Below the pieces are notes generated by a model. It saw only the letters and a list, made by a program, of their open reading frames with translations, made no database searches and was not told the DNA's origin. Source: an uncultured Bacilli bacterium (GTDB taxonomy: Bacteria; Bacillota_I; Bacilli_A; RF39; UBA660). From it: a DNA stretch of 9,019 nt. A program made the translations under genes and the position numbers. Each line of letters opens with the position of its first letter. Within the stretch, counting starts at the first letter, position 1. The stretch spans positions 1-9,019 of the forward strand of contig CAJTKB010000043.1 of NCBI GenBank assembly GCA_910576925.1, written 5' to 3'. Shown piece by piece: positions 1 through 5,841 of the stretch.

Positions 1-234
1 TATAACTAATATTAATATTAACAGTAGTATTATTGTTAAAGGATTTAGTAAAAAATTACTAATATTTTCTAGAGTTAAATATTTATATCCAGTTAAATTC
101 ATTATTAAGTTAAAACATTTTATAAATATAGGGGTAAATATTATTAAAGATATTATTTTAAATATTAATTGAAATTCTATTAGAGTTTTAAAATTATAAC
201 TTAACATTTGCCAAGTTTGTCTAAATTTTTGCAT
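1..234 (-). CDS. Glycerophosphodiester phosphodiesterase membrane-domain protein, N-terminal part
   Basis: The reading frame runs from an ATG at 234-232 to the window edge without a stop (78 codons), so only the N-terminus is visible. It starts MQKFRQTWQMLSYNFKTLIE. A hydrophobic stretch follows at about residues 24-46, then the segment LTGYKYLTLENISNFLLNP (about 48-66) and a second very hydrophobic run. This pattern, an amphipathic 'NFKTL' start, a membrane helix, then 'GY.YLT.EN...FL.NP', is typical of the membrane domain that precedes the catalytic domain in many Bacillota glycerophosphodiester phosphodiesterases. Those enzymes release glycerol-3-phosphate from phospholipid-derived diesters. 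An AGGAGA ribosome site lies 8-9 nt before the ATG. The catalytic domain lies outside the window, so the enzyme assignment is inferred from the membrane part alone. A protein with only the membrane domain is possible. Confidence 0.7.
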   Translation of the reverse strand, partial: MQKFRQTWQMLSYNFKTLIEFQLIFKIISLIIFTPIFIKCFNLIMNLTGYKYLTLENISNFLLNPLTIILLLILILVI

Positions 235-316
235 ACTACTTCTCCTGTATTTAAAAAATATTTTGTAATTTTCTTTATTTAAAAAAGTACTTTAACATTC
301 TATTTAAATTAATAAG

Positions 317-955
317 CTATTTAAATTTTACATATTGTAACCCAAGTTTTGTATAAACATCATAAGCTCTTGGTAATTTAAATATTCTTGCTATTAAAAG
401 ATTATAAAATTCATCAATTAAAATAATAGAGCATAAAGTAATACTTATTGTTAAAAAATATTTTTTATTTACTTTTTTAGCAAGCATAAAGCAAAATGGA
501 ATAAGTAGATACATTAAAATTAGACTAAATAATCCAAAAATCAAGACACTTCTTAGGCAAACAAAACCATCTATATTTCCAAAATTTAATATTTCTTTAT
601 TATAGTCCCAGCATCGCATACCATTTCCTATAATGTACATTCCTAGCCCCGAAAAGTACTCTAATATACCAGTAGAAATCATACTTATAAGAAATACTTT
701 TAGAGGACTTTTTCTTAATCTGTATGTTAAAAAGTATATCATAATAGATCCTGTAGCATAAATATTTATCCAAGGTAGGAAGTTTCCTCCTCGCCAAAAA
801 AAGCCATTCATACCACCATTAAAATAGTAGAAAATAAACTCATATAAAAAACCAAAAGTACCTGTTATTACTACTATCAAACAAAATATTCCTAACATAG
901 TTATTTTATCAAACGAGTGGTTTTTATTTATATAATTTCTATACTTCTCTTTCAT
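317..955 (-). CDS. CmpB-like putative ABC-transporter type IV membrane protein
   Basis: This is a 212-residue integral membrane protein with about five hydrophobic segments (roughly 18-44, 64-80, 86-108, 133-158, 166-190). It carries the signature of the putative ABC-transporter type IV (CmpB) family: a first helix ending in YEF (38-40), a loop with the 'RGG.F.P...IYATG' pattern (55-69), then LEYFSG (99-104), RCWDYN (114-119), a Phe-Gly-Asn-Ile-Asp-Gly turn, and 'VCLRS...FGLF' leading into the next helix. The molecular function of the family is not established, despite the transporter name. The ATG at 955 is preceded by AAGGAG about 13 nt upstream, a rather long spacing, and no other start fits. 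It stops with TAG, unlike most neighbours. An extended -10 element lies at 1000-1008. The next gene downstream starts 82 nt away, so the two may be co-transcribed. Confidence 0.75.
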   Translation of the reverse strand: MKEKYRNYINKNHSFDKITMLGIFCLIVVITGTFGFLYEFIFYYFNGGMNGFFWRGGNFLPWINIYATGSIMIYFLTYRLRKSPLKVFLISMISTGILEYFSGLGMYIIGNGMRCWDYNKEILNFGNIDGFVCLRSVLIFGLFSLILMYLLIPFCFMLAKKVNKKYFLTISITLCSIILIDEFYNLLIARIFKLPRAYDVYTKLGLQYVKFK

Positions 956-999
956 TTATTACTTCTAACTCCTTATATTATTTATTATATTCTGTACTA

Positions 1000-1008
1000 A
1001 TTATATCA
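1000..1008 (-). promoter_or_regulatory. Extended -10 promoter element upstream of the CmpB-like gene
   Basis: On the minus strand this reads TGATATAAT, a perfect TATAAT with the TGn extension, 45 nt before the ATG at 955. No good -35 hexamer is found at 16-18 nt, which fits an extended -10 promoter. In such an AT-rich intergenic region, chance matches are common. Confidence 0.45.
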
Positions 1009-1061
1009 TTAGATGATAAAATAAGCTATAATATATTTTTTTATTGAATTTTTTATTATAT

Positions 1062-1622
1062 TTACTCATTTATATTATCAACTTCTTTATATAAAAAGCA
1101 ATCTTCGTCATGTGAATAAATAAGTCCTACAGCTTGTAAATACGAATAAATAATAGTTGAGCCAACAAATTTCATTCCTCTTTTTTGTAAATCTTTTGAT
1201 ATTATATCTGACAAATTATTAGTTGTTTTATTTATTTCATAGATTACTTCATTATTAGTAAACTTTTTTAAATAATTTTGAAAGCTTCTATATTCTTTCT
1301 GAATATTTTTGAAAATTTTAGTATTATTTATACTTGCTTTTATCTTTAATTTGTTTCTGATTATTTTATCATTTTCTAGTAACTCTTTTATTTTATCATC
1401 ATCATATTTACAAATTTTATTTATATCAAAGTTATCATATGCTATTTTAAAATATTCTCTCTTATTTAATACACATTCCCAAGAAAGCCCCGCTTGGAAT
1501 GACTCTAAAATAAGCATTTCAAGTAAGTATTTGTCATCTAAATTTAAGCTGCACCATTCATTATCGTGATAGGAAATATATAGAGGATTATTTAAATTAC
1601 ACCATTGACATCTTTTTCTCAT
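1062..1622 (-). CDS. tag: DNA-3-methyladenine glycosylase I
   Basis: This 186-residue enzyme removes 3-methyladenine from alkylated DNA by base excision. The match to the Tag family covers the whole length. The N-terminus has RCQWC followed by PLYISYHDNEW (13-23); then LILESFQAGLSWECVLNKRE (37-56); and KRGMKFVGSTIIYSYLQAVG near the C-terminus, followed by SHDEDC. Zinc ligands of the E. coli enzyme (Cys4, His17, His175, Cys179) correspond to Cys5, His19, His171 and Cys175 here. The catalytic-pocket Glu38 and Trp46 correspond to Glu40 and Trp48. The length is normal for the family. The gene starts 1 nt after the ogt stop, and its GGAG ribosome site lies inside the last ogt codons, so the two are translationally coupled. 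No convincing terminator follows before the next gene. Confidence 0.95.
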   Translation of the reverse strand: MRKRCQWCNLNNPLYISYHDNEWCSLNLDDKYLLEMLILESFQAGLSWECVLNKREYFKIAYDNFDINKICKYDDDKIKELLENDKIIRNKLKIKASINNTKIFKNIQKEYRSFQNYLKKFTNNEVIYEINKTTNNLSDIISKDLQKRGMKFVGSTIIYSYLQAVGLIYSHDEDCFLYKEVDNINE

Positions 1623-1623
1623 T

Positions 1624-2154
1624 TTATTCTCCTTCAGTTGTAATATTAAACTTTTTTACATCGCATTCTTCGAGACGTAATAATTTAATTTTATTTTTTA
1701 TTCCGCTAGCATATCCAGTTAAGCTTTTATTTGTGCCAACAACTCTATGGCAAGGCATAATAATCATTATTGGATTATGTGCTATTGCTCCTCCTACGGC
1801 TTGATAGTATCTATTACTTTCTTTTTCATTGGTAAGTTTTCTTGCTATTTCTTTGTATGTAGTAGTTTCTCCATAAGGAGTATCAATTAGTATTTTCCAA
1901 ACTTTTTGTCTAAATTCACTTCCTATTGGTTCTAAATCTAATTCATTTATGTTTGGTTTCTTTCCAGCAAAATATCTATCTAACCAATTTTTTGTTCTTT
2001 TTAATATATCTATATCATTATTTTCTATCATTTCTTCTTTTATATTAGATAAGTAATACTTTTGATTTTCGATCCATAATCCAATTAATTTGTTATTTTT
2101 TGAAGCTAGTAATAAGTTTCCAATTGGCGATTTGTAGCTAGATGTATAAATCAT
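1624..2154 (-). CDS. ogt: Methylated-DNA--protein-cysteine S-methyltransferase
   Basis: This 176-residue suicide repair protein transfers alkyl groups from O6-alkylguanine or O4-alkylthymine to its own cysteine. The active-site motif PCHRVVG contains the acceptor Cys135. The N-terminal ribonuclease-like domain covers about residues 1-75, and the DNA-binding domain begins at FRQKVWK (81-87), followed by PYGETTTYKEIA (93-104). The recognition-helix segment AVGGAIAHNP is at 119-128. The downstream GYASGIKNKIKLLRLE is typical of the family. The position of the human arginine finger (Arg128) is Gln118 here, as in a number of bacterial Ogt proteins. An AAAGGAGGT ribosome site lies about 8 nt before the ATG, one of the best in the window. 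The gene is first in a two-gene alkylation-repair operon with tag. Confidence 0.95.
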   Translation of the reverse strand: MIYTSSYKSPIGNLLLASKNNKLIGLWIENQKYYLSNIKEEMIENNDIDILKRTKNWLDRYFAGKKPNINELDLEPIGSEFRQKVWKILIDTPYGETTTYKEIARKLTNEKESNRYYQAVGGAIAHNPIMIIMPCHRVVGTNKSLTGYASGIKNKIKLLRLEECDVKKFNITTEGE

Positions 2155-2224
2155 AAAAGAACCTCCTTTGTAACTAAATTTTATATTTTGTTTTACTATT
2201 CATTATAGAATTCATCTATTAGCT

Positions 2225-2230
2225 ATTATA
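2225..2230 (-). promoter_or_regulatory. Candidate -10 box for ogt-tag
   Basis: The minus strand reads TATAAT here, 71 nt before the ogt ATG. The only -35-like sequences at suitable distance (TTTGAT, about 16 nt upstream) lie inside the terminator hairpin of the preceding operon. A second TATAAT is at 2202-2207 on the same strand, with no -35 partner at 16-18 nt. One of the two probably serves ogt, because the upstream operon ends in a terminator. Confidence 0.4.
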
Positions 2231-2232
2231 AC

Positions 2233-2264
2233 AAAAAAAATAGTAAATCAAAAGTATGATTTAC
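2233..2264 (-). terminator. Rho-independent terminator of the DUF4241 operon
   Basis: A perfect 8-bp inverted repeat (2243-2250 and 2257-2264) encloses a 6-nt loop. In minus-strand RNA it is followed, after UA, by eight uridines (2233-2240). It sits 7 nt after the stop codon of the zinc-ribbon gene. The stem is AT-rich (GUAAAUCA type), so it may be leaky, but the position and U-tract are right. It separates the operon at 2272-5187 from ogt-tag. Confidence 0.8.
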
Positions 2265-2271
2265 CTTATAA

Positions 2272-2634
2272 TTAATAATTATAGATACTTTTTTGTAAAA
2301 AACTATCAAGCTCTCCATTTTCAAAGATAATAGTTTCTTCATATTTTTCTTCATCTCTTACTGGTAAAAAAATTGATAGTTTTACTACTTTATTAGCACA
2401 TCTTGGACAACGATATAAATAAAGACCACAAGCATAATATCCTGTTTCAATATTTTTTTTCTTTTCTACTTTTATTAAATTTTCTATATAATAATTGGCA
2501 TCTGTATGCGAAGTATAATGTCCTACTAGCATTGGTAGCATATAGAGTTGTTTTGTTATGATTTCCATAGGTTCAGTACAATTTTTACACCAGTCATCGT
2601 GAAATGGAGCACGCATTTTTCTTAAAATATTCAT
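2272..2634 (-). CDS. Conserved-looking zinc-ribbon protein of unknown function
   Basis: This 120-residue soluble protein has two CxxC pairs, CKNC (16-19) and CPRC (76-79), far apart, as in a split zinc ribbon. Further Cys69 and His43 could also bind metal. Between them is the unusual patch KQLYMLPMLVGHYTSHTDA (28-46), and the end has SIFLPVRDEEKYEETIIFEN. There is no signal peptide or membrane helix. I recognise no characterised family; the zinc ribbon is inferred from cysteine spacing. It is the last gene of the operon. Its ATG is 1 nt after the stop of the preceding membrane-protein gene. Its own ribosome site is weak (AAGG, about 10 nt upstream), so translation probably depends on coupling. 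The operon terminator follows at once. Confidence 0.7.
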   Translation of the reverse strand: MNILRKMRAPFHDDWCKNCTEPMEIITKQLYMLPMLVGHYTSHTDANYYIENLIKVEKKKNIETGYYACGLYLYRCPRCANKVVKLSIFLPVRDEEKYEETIIFENGELDSFLQKSIYNY

Positions 2635-2635
2635 A

Positions 2636-3220
2636 TTATTTTGCCTTACTTTTTGCTTCTTCTATTGCTTTAACCATCATATCTGCTTTTGATATTCCTG
2701 TTAAAATGTAATCACTATCCATTCTGAAACGTTGATTTGATGTAAATGTGTCAACTCTTACAGTAATACCATCAACTTTAAACAAGAAACTTACTCTACT
2801 ACTTCCTTCCATAAAACCTACTCCGCCTCGACCATCATCTACCCAAGCATATTCTATATTAGAAGCTGGAACAATGTAGGTTTTTGAAGGATTCCAGAAA
2901 AATATTAAAGCTATCTTTCCTGTTTTTGAATCTATTATTACTGTTTTCCCCTTACCATAAAAAGTAGATGTTCTATCAAATTTATTTTTATCTAATTCTT
3001 GTTCAAATTTTTTTGTTTTAGTTTTAAAGATTATAGTTCCAGCAAAGATCCACCATAGAGCCGATAGTATTGTTGGTCCCATAAATAGAATAACTGCTCC
3101 TGTTCCCTTTGGAAAGTATAACATTCCTATTATAAAGCATATAGCACATATTATTATTGGTACAAATATGTATCCTAATAAATATAGTATATTAATTTTT
3201 TTTATTTTTTCTTGTTCCAT
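2636..3220 (-). CDS. Two-helix membrane protein with a cytosolic beta-rich domain, unknown function
   Basis: This 194-residue protein has two membrane helices (about 11-35 and 42-66) joined by a short loop, then a basic stretch (KTKTKK, 66-71), which by the positive-inside rule places the C-terminal part in the cytosol. Residues about 85-175 look like alternating beta strands: STFYGKGKTVIIDSKTGKIA, then FFWNPSKTYIVPASNIEYAW, then a Gly-rich turn DDGRGGVGF, and further strands ending in a helix (177-192). This layout resembles bacterial PH-like domains attached to membrane helices, but that is an inference from pattern only. The ATG has a good GAGGAG site 6 nt upstream. It lies 19 nt after the preceding gene and 1 nt before the following one, so it is firmly in the operon. 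Confidence 0.7.
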   Translation of the reverse strand: MEQEKIKKINILYLLGYIFVPIIICAICFIIGMLYFPKGTGAVILFMGPTILSALWWIFAGTIIFKTKTKKFEQELDKNKFDRTSTFYGKGKTVIIDSKTGKIALIFFWNPSKTYIVPASNIEYAWVDDGRGGVGFMEGSSRVSFLFKVDGITVRVDTFTSNQRFRMDSDYILTGISKADMMVKAIEEAKSKAK

Positions 3221-3239
3221 TTTTTACTCCTCTTTTCTT

Positions 3240-3905
3240 TTATTCCCAGTCTGACTTTTTCCTATTTTTAGGTGCAATGAAATATGGGAATATTCCTATT
3301 TTTGATCCTATACTATGAAAGATAGGGAAAGTTATAAATACTACTAAAATTTGAATTAACATTATTGGTCCATCAATAAATGTATCTTTACTTTTAATTT
3401 CAGCATCTCCTACCATATCTATATAAAAGTCTTTTCTGTCAAGTGGTTCTTTATATTCTATTTGTTCAATAAATGTTTTTTCTTTAGTTAGATCTTCTTT
3501 TATAATTCGCCCTACTGGTAAGGTTGAAGTTTTTGCATAAATTGAATCACTATCACTTGTTACTGAGTCTGTATTAATTCTTGCTGCTACTTTTTCTCCT
3601 GATGGTAAAGTCAAGGCATATAGATAATATCCTTTATAATAACCAGCTCCTTTATTCCTATATTCTATACCAGGTGAAGTTACTGTAAATGTGTCGTGTG
3701 AGAGCAAGTCCTCAATATTTTGAGCTCTAAATACTTTTTCGTCTGCTACTCCTCCAATTTGTCCAACATCAACTTTATGAGCTTCTTTATGCTCTTCATA
3801 TTTTTCAGACAAAATTTTACTAGCTACTTTTTCTGCGCCGATTGCTAATAAGACACTTAGTAGTAAGCATAACCATATATCATATCTTAAATTATAATAC
3901 CGCAA
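3240..3905 (-). CDS. Membrane protein with an extracytoplasmic central domain, unknown function (TTG start)
   Basis: This 221-residue protein has one membrane helix near each end (about 9-24 and 180-200). Between them is a hydrophilic domain of about 150 residues (25-178) that should lie outside the cell, with motifs such as SPGIEYRNKGAGYYKGYYLY and LPSGEKVAARINTDS. The C-terminal tail is short and basic (PKNRKKSDWE). The start is TTG at 3905-3903: no ATG precedes the first helix, and a very strong AAGGAGGAG site lies about 6 nt upstream. The start overlaps the end of the upstream gene by 19 nt, so the ribosome site is inside that gene's coding sequence. No family is recognised. With the two-helix protein encoded next to it, it could form a membrane complex, but this rests only on gene order. 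Confidence 0.7.
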   Translation of the reverse strand: MRYYNLRYDIWLCLLLSVLLAIGAEKVASKILSEKYEEHKEAHKVDVGQIGGVADEKVFRAQNIEDLLSHDTFTVTSPGIEYRNKGAGYYKGYYLYALTLPSGEKVAARINTDSVTSDSDSIYAKTSTLPVGRIIKEDLTKEKTFIEQIEYKEPLDRKDFYIDMVGDAEIKSKDTFIDGPIMLIQILVVFITFPIFHSIGSKIGIFPYFIAPKNRKKSDWE

Positions 3906-4405
3906 ATAAAGCTCCTCCTTGTTTTATATTTTATTATGTTACCACTAAAAATAATCAATTTCAATTCATTAATATTTTTCTTTCTAGTTAATTCAATATC
4001 TAGTAGTTTTATTTCTTGATATACTTTATCTATTTCTTTATAAATTATTTCTTTTTCTTTTAATTTTATATTTGACAGAACATCTTCTAATGATTTCTTA
4101 TAATCTCTTTTGTTATTTTTATTTAATTTATTCCAATTAATGCTAGAAAAGTATTTTGTTATTTCTTTATTTAAGGACAATTTATTTTGAAGCATAAGTA
4201 ATGCTATTACTGGATAACCAATATATCCTTGCCAGTATGTTGAGTTATCAGTTGAGTAATAAATATTATTGTTCCATTTTATTAAGTACTCTTTTTTACA
4301 ATTACTTGATTTTACTATTGCATAATTATTAAATATTTTTATTCTATGATCTTCTATAGCTGTATATGCTTCTGGTATTTTTTCAATTGGTGGCATTTTT
4401 ATCAT
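3887..4405 (-). CDS. Small soluble protein of unknown function, second gene of the operon
   Basis: This 172-residue protein has no signal peptide or membrane helix. The N-terminal part (1-76) reads like a compact domain, with KIPEAYTAIEDHRI (9-22) and the conspicuous STYWQGYIGYPVIALLMLQN (55-74). Residues 80-143 are helical and Lys/Glu-rich. I recognise no characterised family. The ATG at 4405 has AAAGGA 8 nt upstream, inside the last codons of the DUF4241 gene 5 nt away; a second ATG at codon 4 is too far from that site. The last 29 residues (about 144-172) look unlike normal protein and read straight through the next gene's ribosome site (encoded as TRRS, 162-165). An earlier natural end near residue 143 is likely; see findings. 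Confidence 0.65.
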   Translation of the reverse strand: MIKMPPIEKIPEAYTAIEDHRIKIFNNYAIVKSSNCKKEYLIKWNNNIYYSTDNSTYWQGYIGYPVIALLMLQNKLSLNKEITKYFSSINWNKLNKNNKRDYKKSLEDVLSNIKLKEKEIIYKEIDKVYQEIKLLDIELTRKKNINELKLIIFSGNIIKYKTRRSFICGIII

Positions 4406-4410
4406 ATTTA

Positions 4411-5187
4411 TTATCCTTTATTTTCGAAAAGATTTGGGTTTACCATTGGTACTACAAGTTCACATATTTCCTCATTTTTATCATATCCCCAATAACTTTG
4501 ATAAAACCCATCTCCTAAACCACTCGCTATCATAACTAAACGATTTTTAGTAATAGGATTAGTCCATTCAATAAAGTCTCCTCCTTCTCTTTGGTAGGCT
4601 GGTAAAATTTCTTCACTTTTTTTAAAAAATTCAGCAAAGTAATCATCATAATGATTTTTATCTTTATTTTCTTGATACCATTTATCTAAAAAATTTCTAT
4701 ACTCTTCTGATACTTGCTCATCACAAAATGACATCATACCAGCGTCTACTGGAAATCCACTAAAAACAGTCTTACTATTATCCTCTTTATTTGGAGTTGC
4801 ACAAATATATTTTACGGCTTCTGTTTCCTTTATTTTTAATCTAGCTGTACACATACGTATTCCTATATACTCATTTCTAAATATCGCCACTTCAACTTTA
4901 TATTTTCCTTTTGGAATTGTTTTTTCTAATACTGGACAATATTTTCCACTTGCTAGATAACATAAGGGATCCGATACAACAATTTTTCCTGTTGGACAAT
5001 CTATTTCTCCTACTGTTAGAAAAAATCTTGTATTACTTTTTACAAATTGATTTTTTATATCATTTACATTAATTTCCGTTTTAGATATATATTTTAGATT
5101 TTGCTCAAAAGCTTTTTGTATGTCAAATTTTTGTTTTTCTTTAGAATCATTATTATTTCTTTTGTTCTTTTTATTAAATAATTTCAT
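4411..5187 (-). CDS. DUF4241-like protein, function unknown
   Basis: This 258-residue protein appears cytosolic. It begins with a very basic, low-complexity leader (residues 1-20, rich in Lys and Asn). From about residue 56 it matches the DUF4241 family: GKIVVSDPLCYLASG (67-81), PVLEKTIPKGKYKVEVAI (85-102), a central SGFPVDAGMMSFCDEQVS (143-160), and the C-terminal ASGLGDGFYQSYWGYDKN (221-238) followed by ICELVVPMVNPN. The family is known only as a domain of unknown function, and I do not assign an activity. It is the first intact gene of the operon. The ATG at 5187 has a modest AAGGG site. The gap to the end of the upstream broken gene is 26 nt, so both may once have formed one transcript. 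Confidence 0.75.
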   Translation of the reverse strand: MKLFNKKNKRNNNDSKEKQKFDIQKAFEQNLKYISKTEINVNDIKNQFVKSNTRFFLTVGEIDCPTGKIVVSDPLCYLASGKYCPVLEKTIPKGKYKVEVAIFRNEYIGIRMCTARLKIKETEAVKYICATPNKEDNSKTVFSGFPVDAGMMSFCDEQVSEEYRNFLDKWYQENKDKNHYDDYFAEFFKKSEEILPAYQREGGDFIEWTNPITKNRLVMIASGLGDGFYQSYWGYDKNEEICELVVPMVNPNLFENKG

Positions 5188-5213
5188 AATTATCCCTTCT
5201 ATAGTTTATTCTG

Positions 5214-5728
5214 TTATTTTAAACTACTATCTAACAATCTTATATAATATAGTTTATTATCCTTTTTGTTATATATTATTTCTAAAGTGATTTTATTTTT
5301 ATTATCATTATATATACGTTTCTTTAACTGTGTTTTGCTATTTTCTTGTATAGTATTATAATTTTTCCCTAGTATTCTTGTAATATCGTTTATTGTTTTT
5401 AATTCTTTATTATTGTTTATGCTTATTATTGGACTATTTTCTTTATTAAAGTAAGAGAATAAATAGATTATATTTCATTTTTATCTATGTCAATAGTTAG
5501 TTCCTTATATTTATATCTATCTTGTGTTGTATATTTTTCTAAATCTTGCCAATTAATTTTATCTCCTATTTTCATATTATCTATAGTTATATTAGATAAC
5601 TCTGTTGACTTTATATATTTTTTTGTTTCTTCTTTTACTGTACTATATATAAAAAAAGAGAAAATAGTACTAAATATTAATATAGTACCAACAATAATTA
5701 TTTTATTTATATTTATATTAATAGTCAT
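5214..5728 (-). pseudogene. Frameshifted gene for a membrane-anchored extracytoplasmic protein
   Basis: The first frame starts at the ATG at 5728 (AAAGGA a few nt upstream) and encodes a single N-terminal membrane helix (residues 9-29) and an extracytoplasmic part with NMKIGDKINWQDLEKYTTQD (51-70). It stops at 5468 right after DIDKNEI. From 5474 another frame stays open for 86 codons to a TAA at 5216-5214. It has no start codon or ribosome site, but continues sensibly: YLFSYFNKENSPIISINN, then TINDITRILGKNYNTIQENS and KLYYIRLLDSSLK. One extra A in the AAA run at 5473-5475 would join the halves into a protein of about 171 residues. The pattern resembles small secreted Bacillota proteins with an 'IGDKI..DL' opening, an 'I.DI..ILGKNY' centre and an IY(V)D/VY-type end. 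The function is unknown. A sequencing error at the A-run would also explain the break. Confidence 0.75.
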
Positions 5729-5803
5729 ATGATCCTTTTATAGTCAAAAAATTTTTTTCAATATTTTGTAAGCTTTATTTTTTCTTTTATCTTTAATTAA
5801 ACA

Positions 5804-5824
5804 TTAATATATTTTTTCTTTCAT
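5804..5824 (-). other. Six-codon reading frame with a strong ribosome site after the ABC permease gene
   Basis: ATG AAA GAA AAA ATA TAT TAA is preceded by AGGAG at an ideal 8-nt spacing (5833-5837 on the minus strand), 17 nt after the permease stop. If the TAA is ignored, the same frame continues for 19 more, mostly Lys-rich codons to a TGA at about 5745. It may be the remnant of a third gene of the exporter operon, a leader-like peptide, or a vestige. Nothing identifies it. Confidence 0.35.
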
Positions 5825-5841
5825 AATTAATTCTCCTAAGT

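Noticed and set aside
301..327. Direct repeat TATTTAAATT twice between the CmpB-like and the membrane-domain gene
   Set aside because: A 10-bp, almost pure A/T repeat is expected by chance in this region.
600..797. Minus-strand frame of 65 codons inside the CmpB-like gene
   Set aside because: It is an out-of-frame overlap with a well-supported family member and has no sign of separate translation.
1028..1060. AT-only inverted repeat after tag as a possible terminator
   Set aside because: The stem would be only about seven A-T pairs around a long loop, too weak to support a call in this composition.
1309..1569. Plus-strand open frame of 86 codons
   Set aside because: It lies entirely antisense to tag, is rich in Ser, Leu and Phe as expected from the complement of an AT-rich gene, and has no ribosome site.
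5468..5480. Programmed ribosomal frameshift joining the two halves of the broken gene
   Set aside because: There is no slippery heptamer, only a three-A run, and no downstream stem or internal ribosome site; a plain indel is simpler.
5487..5732. Plus-strand open frame of 81 codons, hydrophobic
   Set aside because: It is the complement of the frameshifted secreted-protein gene, whose own frame has a start, ribosome site and membrane helix.
5747..5759. A-tract/T-tract near-palindrome upstream of the frameshifted gene
   Set aside because: It may bend DNA, but it is too simple a sequence to assign as an operator or terminator.
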